Made by a program: the position numbers and the translations under genes. DNA of 25,339 bases from JBCCTX01 sp964652565 (GTDB taxonomy: Bacteria > Bacteroidota > Bacteroidia > J057). The stretch is from positions 1 through 25,339 of the forward strand of contig CAZZEC010000083.1 in assembly GCA_964652565.1 (NCBI GenBank). The letters run 5' to 3'. Below the pieces are notes generated by a model that worked only from the letters and a program-made list of their open reading frames with translations, had not been told where the DNA came from and ran no database searches. Below are positions 23,672-25,339 of the stretch, piece after piece; positions within the stretch are counted from its first letter, which is position 1; each line of letters begins with the position of its first letter.

Positions 23672-23705
23672 TATCGTTGGGCATTTCATTTTAAATATAA
23701 CATTG

Positions 23706-25241
23706 ATGTCAAATACCCTAAGATTGATCCTGGGGGATCAACTAAATATCAACCACAGTTGGTTCCAGCAACAACGAAAGGATGTTCAATATCTGCTGAT
23801 GGAAATGCGTCAGGAAACGGATTATGTGAAGCATCACATACAGAAAGTAGTAGCATTTTTTGCTGCAATGCGCGAGTTTGCCACTACATTAGAACAGCAA
23901 GGACATCAGGTGATATATATGAAGTTAGATGATCCCAATAATACGCAAGATCTGGTAGAGAATATTGGTCATTATATAGATAAAAACGAGATCAATCGAT
24001 TTGAATATTTACTACCCGACGAGTATAGGTTGGATCAACAACTCAAAGATTTTTGTCAATCCTTATCCATAGAAACAAATGCTTGTGATACGGAGCATTT
24101 TTTGAGTAAGAGACATGAGTTAGCAGACTTCTTCGAAGGCAAAAAACAGTATTTACTGGAGTCATTTTATCGCCATATGCGCAAGCAATACGATGTCTTG
24201 ATGGATAAAGATGAACCACTTACTGGTCAGTGGAATTACGATTCGGAAAACCGGAAAAAACTTCCCAAAAAGCATACACCCGTGTCGCCAAAGACCTTTA
24301 ATACAGATGTCACTGATATTTACGAAATGATCAGTAGTCAGGGAGTAGAGACTATTGGAAATATAGATCCTGAACAGTTTATCTGGCCCACTTCCAGAGA
24401 AGAAGGTTTGGCATTATTCGATTTTTTTCTGGAACAATGTCTTCCATATTTTGGGACATATCAGGATGCAATGACACCCGATTTCTGGGCCTTGTATCAT
24501 TCGCGGATATCATTTGCACTCAATGTAAAACTCTTATCCCCCTTGGAGGTAATTAAGAAAGCAGAAACATACTGGGAGGATCATCAAGAGGATATTACTA
24601 TTGCTCAAGTGGAGGGATTTATCCGTCAGATCTTGGGTTGGAGAGAATACATGAGAGGAGTGTATTGGGCACATATGCCACAATATGCTGACGAAAACTA
24701 TTTTGATCATCAGCAACCTCTGCCCGAATGGTATTGGACAGGGGATACCCAAATGGCTTGTTTGAAACATGCCATTCGCCAATCCCTGGATTACGCGTAT
24801 GCACATCACATACAGCGATTGATGGTAACGGGAAATTTTGCCCTGTTGGCGGGAGTACATCCCGATGAAGTAGATCAGTGGTATTTGGGAATATATATAG
24901 ATGCCATAGAGTGGGTAGAAATGACGAACACACGCGGAATGAGCCAATTCGCCGATGGAGGAATAGTGGGTACAAAACCTTATGTTTCCTCTGCGAATTA
25001 TATAGATAAGATGAGTCATTATTGTCGGTCCTGTTACTATGATAAAAAGAAGAAAACAGGTGAGAAAGCGTGTCCATTTAATAGTTTATACTGGCATTTT
25101 TATCACCGTCACGAAGATAAATTGGCTAATAACCCGAGGATAGGTATGATGTATCATACATGGGGGCGAATGGATGAGAATAAAAGGGAAGCAATCCTTC
25201 AACAGGCAGAAGCGTATTTACAGCAAATTGATGAGATATAG
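23706..25241 (+). CDS. phrB: Prokaryotic (6-4) photolyase / FeS cryptochrome-like protein
   Basis: This 511-residue protein belongs to the iron-sulfur bacterial cryptochrome/photolyase class typified by Agrobacterium PhrB, which uses FAD and light to repair (6-4) photoproducts and binds a lumazine-type antenna. It starts RLILGDQLN, the family opening. The four cysteines that hold the [4Fe-4S] cluster are present: C352, C440, C443 and C456, with spacings 88, 3 and 13 that are the same as in PhrB (350, 438, 441, 454). The FAD region has QILGWREYMRGVYW, LMVTGNFALLAG and DAIEWVEMTNTRGMSQFADGG segments. The TTG at 23703 could add one residue, but ATG 23706 is preferred. The symbol is by class, not proven orthology. 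Confidence 0.92.
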   Translation: MSNTLRLILGDQLNINHSWFQQQRKDVQYLLMEMRQETDYVKHHIQKVVAFFAAMREFATTLEQQGHQVIYMKLDDPNNTQDLVENIGHYIDKNEINRFEYLLPDEYRLDQQLKDFCQSLSIETNACDTEHFLSKRHELADFFEGKKQYLLESFYRHMRKQYDVLMDKDEPLTGQWNYDSENRKKLPKKHTPVSPKTFNTDVTDIYEMISSQGVETIGNIDPEQFIWPTSREEGLALFDFFLEQCLPYFGTYQDAMTPDFWALYHSRISFALNVKLLSPLEVIKKAETYWEDHQEDITIAQVEGFIRQILGWREYMRGVYWAHMPQYADENYFDHQQPLPEWYWTGDTQMACLKHAIRQSLDYAYAHHIQRLMVTGNFALLAGVHPDEVDQWYLGIYIDAIEWVEMTNTRGMSQFADGGIVGTKPYVSSANYIDKMSHYCRSCYYDKKKKTGEKACPFNSLYWHFYHRHEDKLANNPRIGMMYHTWGRMDENKREAILQQAEAYLQQIDEI

Positions 25242-25249
25242 GGAATGTG

Positions 25250-25286
25250 TGAATTGTTGTATGGATATATTGATGAATTGTTGTAT
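25250..25286 (+). repeat. Short direct repeat after the photolyase gene
   Basis: TGAATTGTTGTAT occurs at 25250-25262 and again at 25274-25286, 24 bases apart. A looser copy follows near 25297. The window ends soon after, so it is not clear whether this starts a longer repeat array. No gene is seen in 25242-25339. Confidence 0.5.
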
Positions 25287-25339
25287 AACGGTATTATGAA
25301 ATTGTAATCTGTGTTCCGTCGTCCGTAGTCTAATTTATT

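Noticed and set aside
23469..23684. N-terminal extension of the DUF2805 protein to ATG 23684
   Set aside because: It is antisense to the DUF2256 gene and does not resemble the family, whose members start near MKVKEKYDLE.
24534..25077. Two overlapping minus-strand frames of 161 and 152 codons inside the photolyase gene
   Set aside because: They lie opposite the most conserved FAD- and FeS-binding part of the photolyase and look like shadow frames.
1..25339. CRISPR arrays, tRNA or rRNA genes, insertion sequences with transposase
   Set aside because: No regular spacer-repeat series, cloverleaf or rRNA segment, or transposase frame was recognised on either strand.

Overview
The window reads as a stretch of a Bacteroidota chromosome. 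The reasons are a complete core of the type IX secretion system (PorP/SprF, GldK, GldL, GldM, GldN), candidate promoters of the Bacteroidota type (-33 TTG and -7 TAnnTTTG), the near absence of Shine-Dalgarno sequences, and typical neighbour pairs of that phylum (etfA followed by a bifunctional nuclease/UVR protein; hemC-hemD with a DUF4271 protein). Saprospiria or a related group is a reasonable guess, but the sequence alone does not settle it. The DNA is a draft scaffold: it contains 100 N, and the two gap edges carry the same 55 bases, so that gap is probably an assembly artefact.

Layout. 1-1876 (+): a hairpin/terminator, etfA and a bifunctional nuclease. 1878-5291 (-): a likely rsmE-cinA-E2 acyltransferase operon that meets the nuclease gene tail to tail with one base between the stop codons. 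5292-5725: a 434-base non-coding stretch with a long imperfect inverted repeat and a strong promoter. 5726-8975 (+): an unusual membrane protein (DUF4271 with a GH2-like N-terminal region), hemC and hemD, tightly packed. 9196-15271 (+): porP-gldK-gldL-gldM-gldN, with a strong terminator and candidate promoter between gldK and gldL. 15354-19622 (-): a secreted Xaa-Pro aminopeptidase and a TonB-dependent outer-membrane receptor. 19623-20122: intergenic with the N gap. 20123-22300 (+): a secreted M1 metallopeptidase. 22456-22981 (+): an antitoxin/PIN-toxin pair. 23081-23158 (-): a possible scrap of an AraC-type regulator. 23178-25241: a divergent module with a TIGR03643/DUF2805 protein on one side and a 53-residue DUF2256 zinc-ribbon gene plus a [4Fe-4S] prokaryotic (6-4) photolyase on the other.

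How the genes work together. PorP and GldK-N build the trans-envelope motor and ring of the type IX secretion system. The TonB receptor and the secreted peptidases fit the peptide- and polymer-scavenging life of these bacteria. HemC and HemD make uroporphyrinogen III. EtfA and the E2 component belong to central oxidation. The photolyase module is the best candidate for something not fully described: two small uncharacterised families sit with an iron-sulfur photolyase around a 41-base divergent promoter region that carries a perfect 7-bp dyad. The GH2-like/DUF4271 protein is the second candidate.
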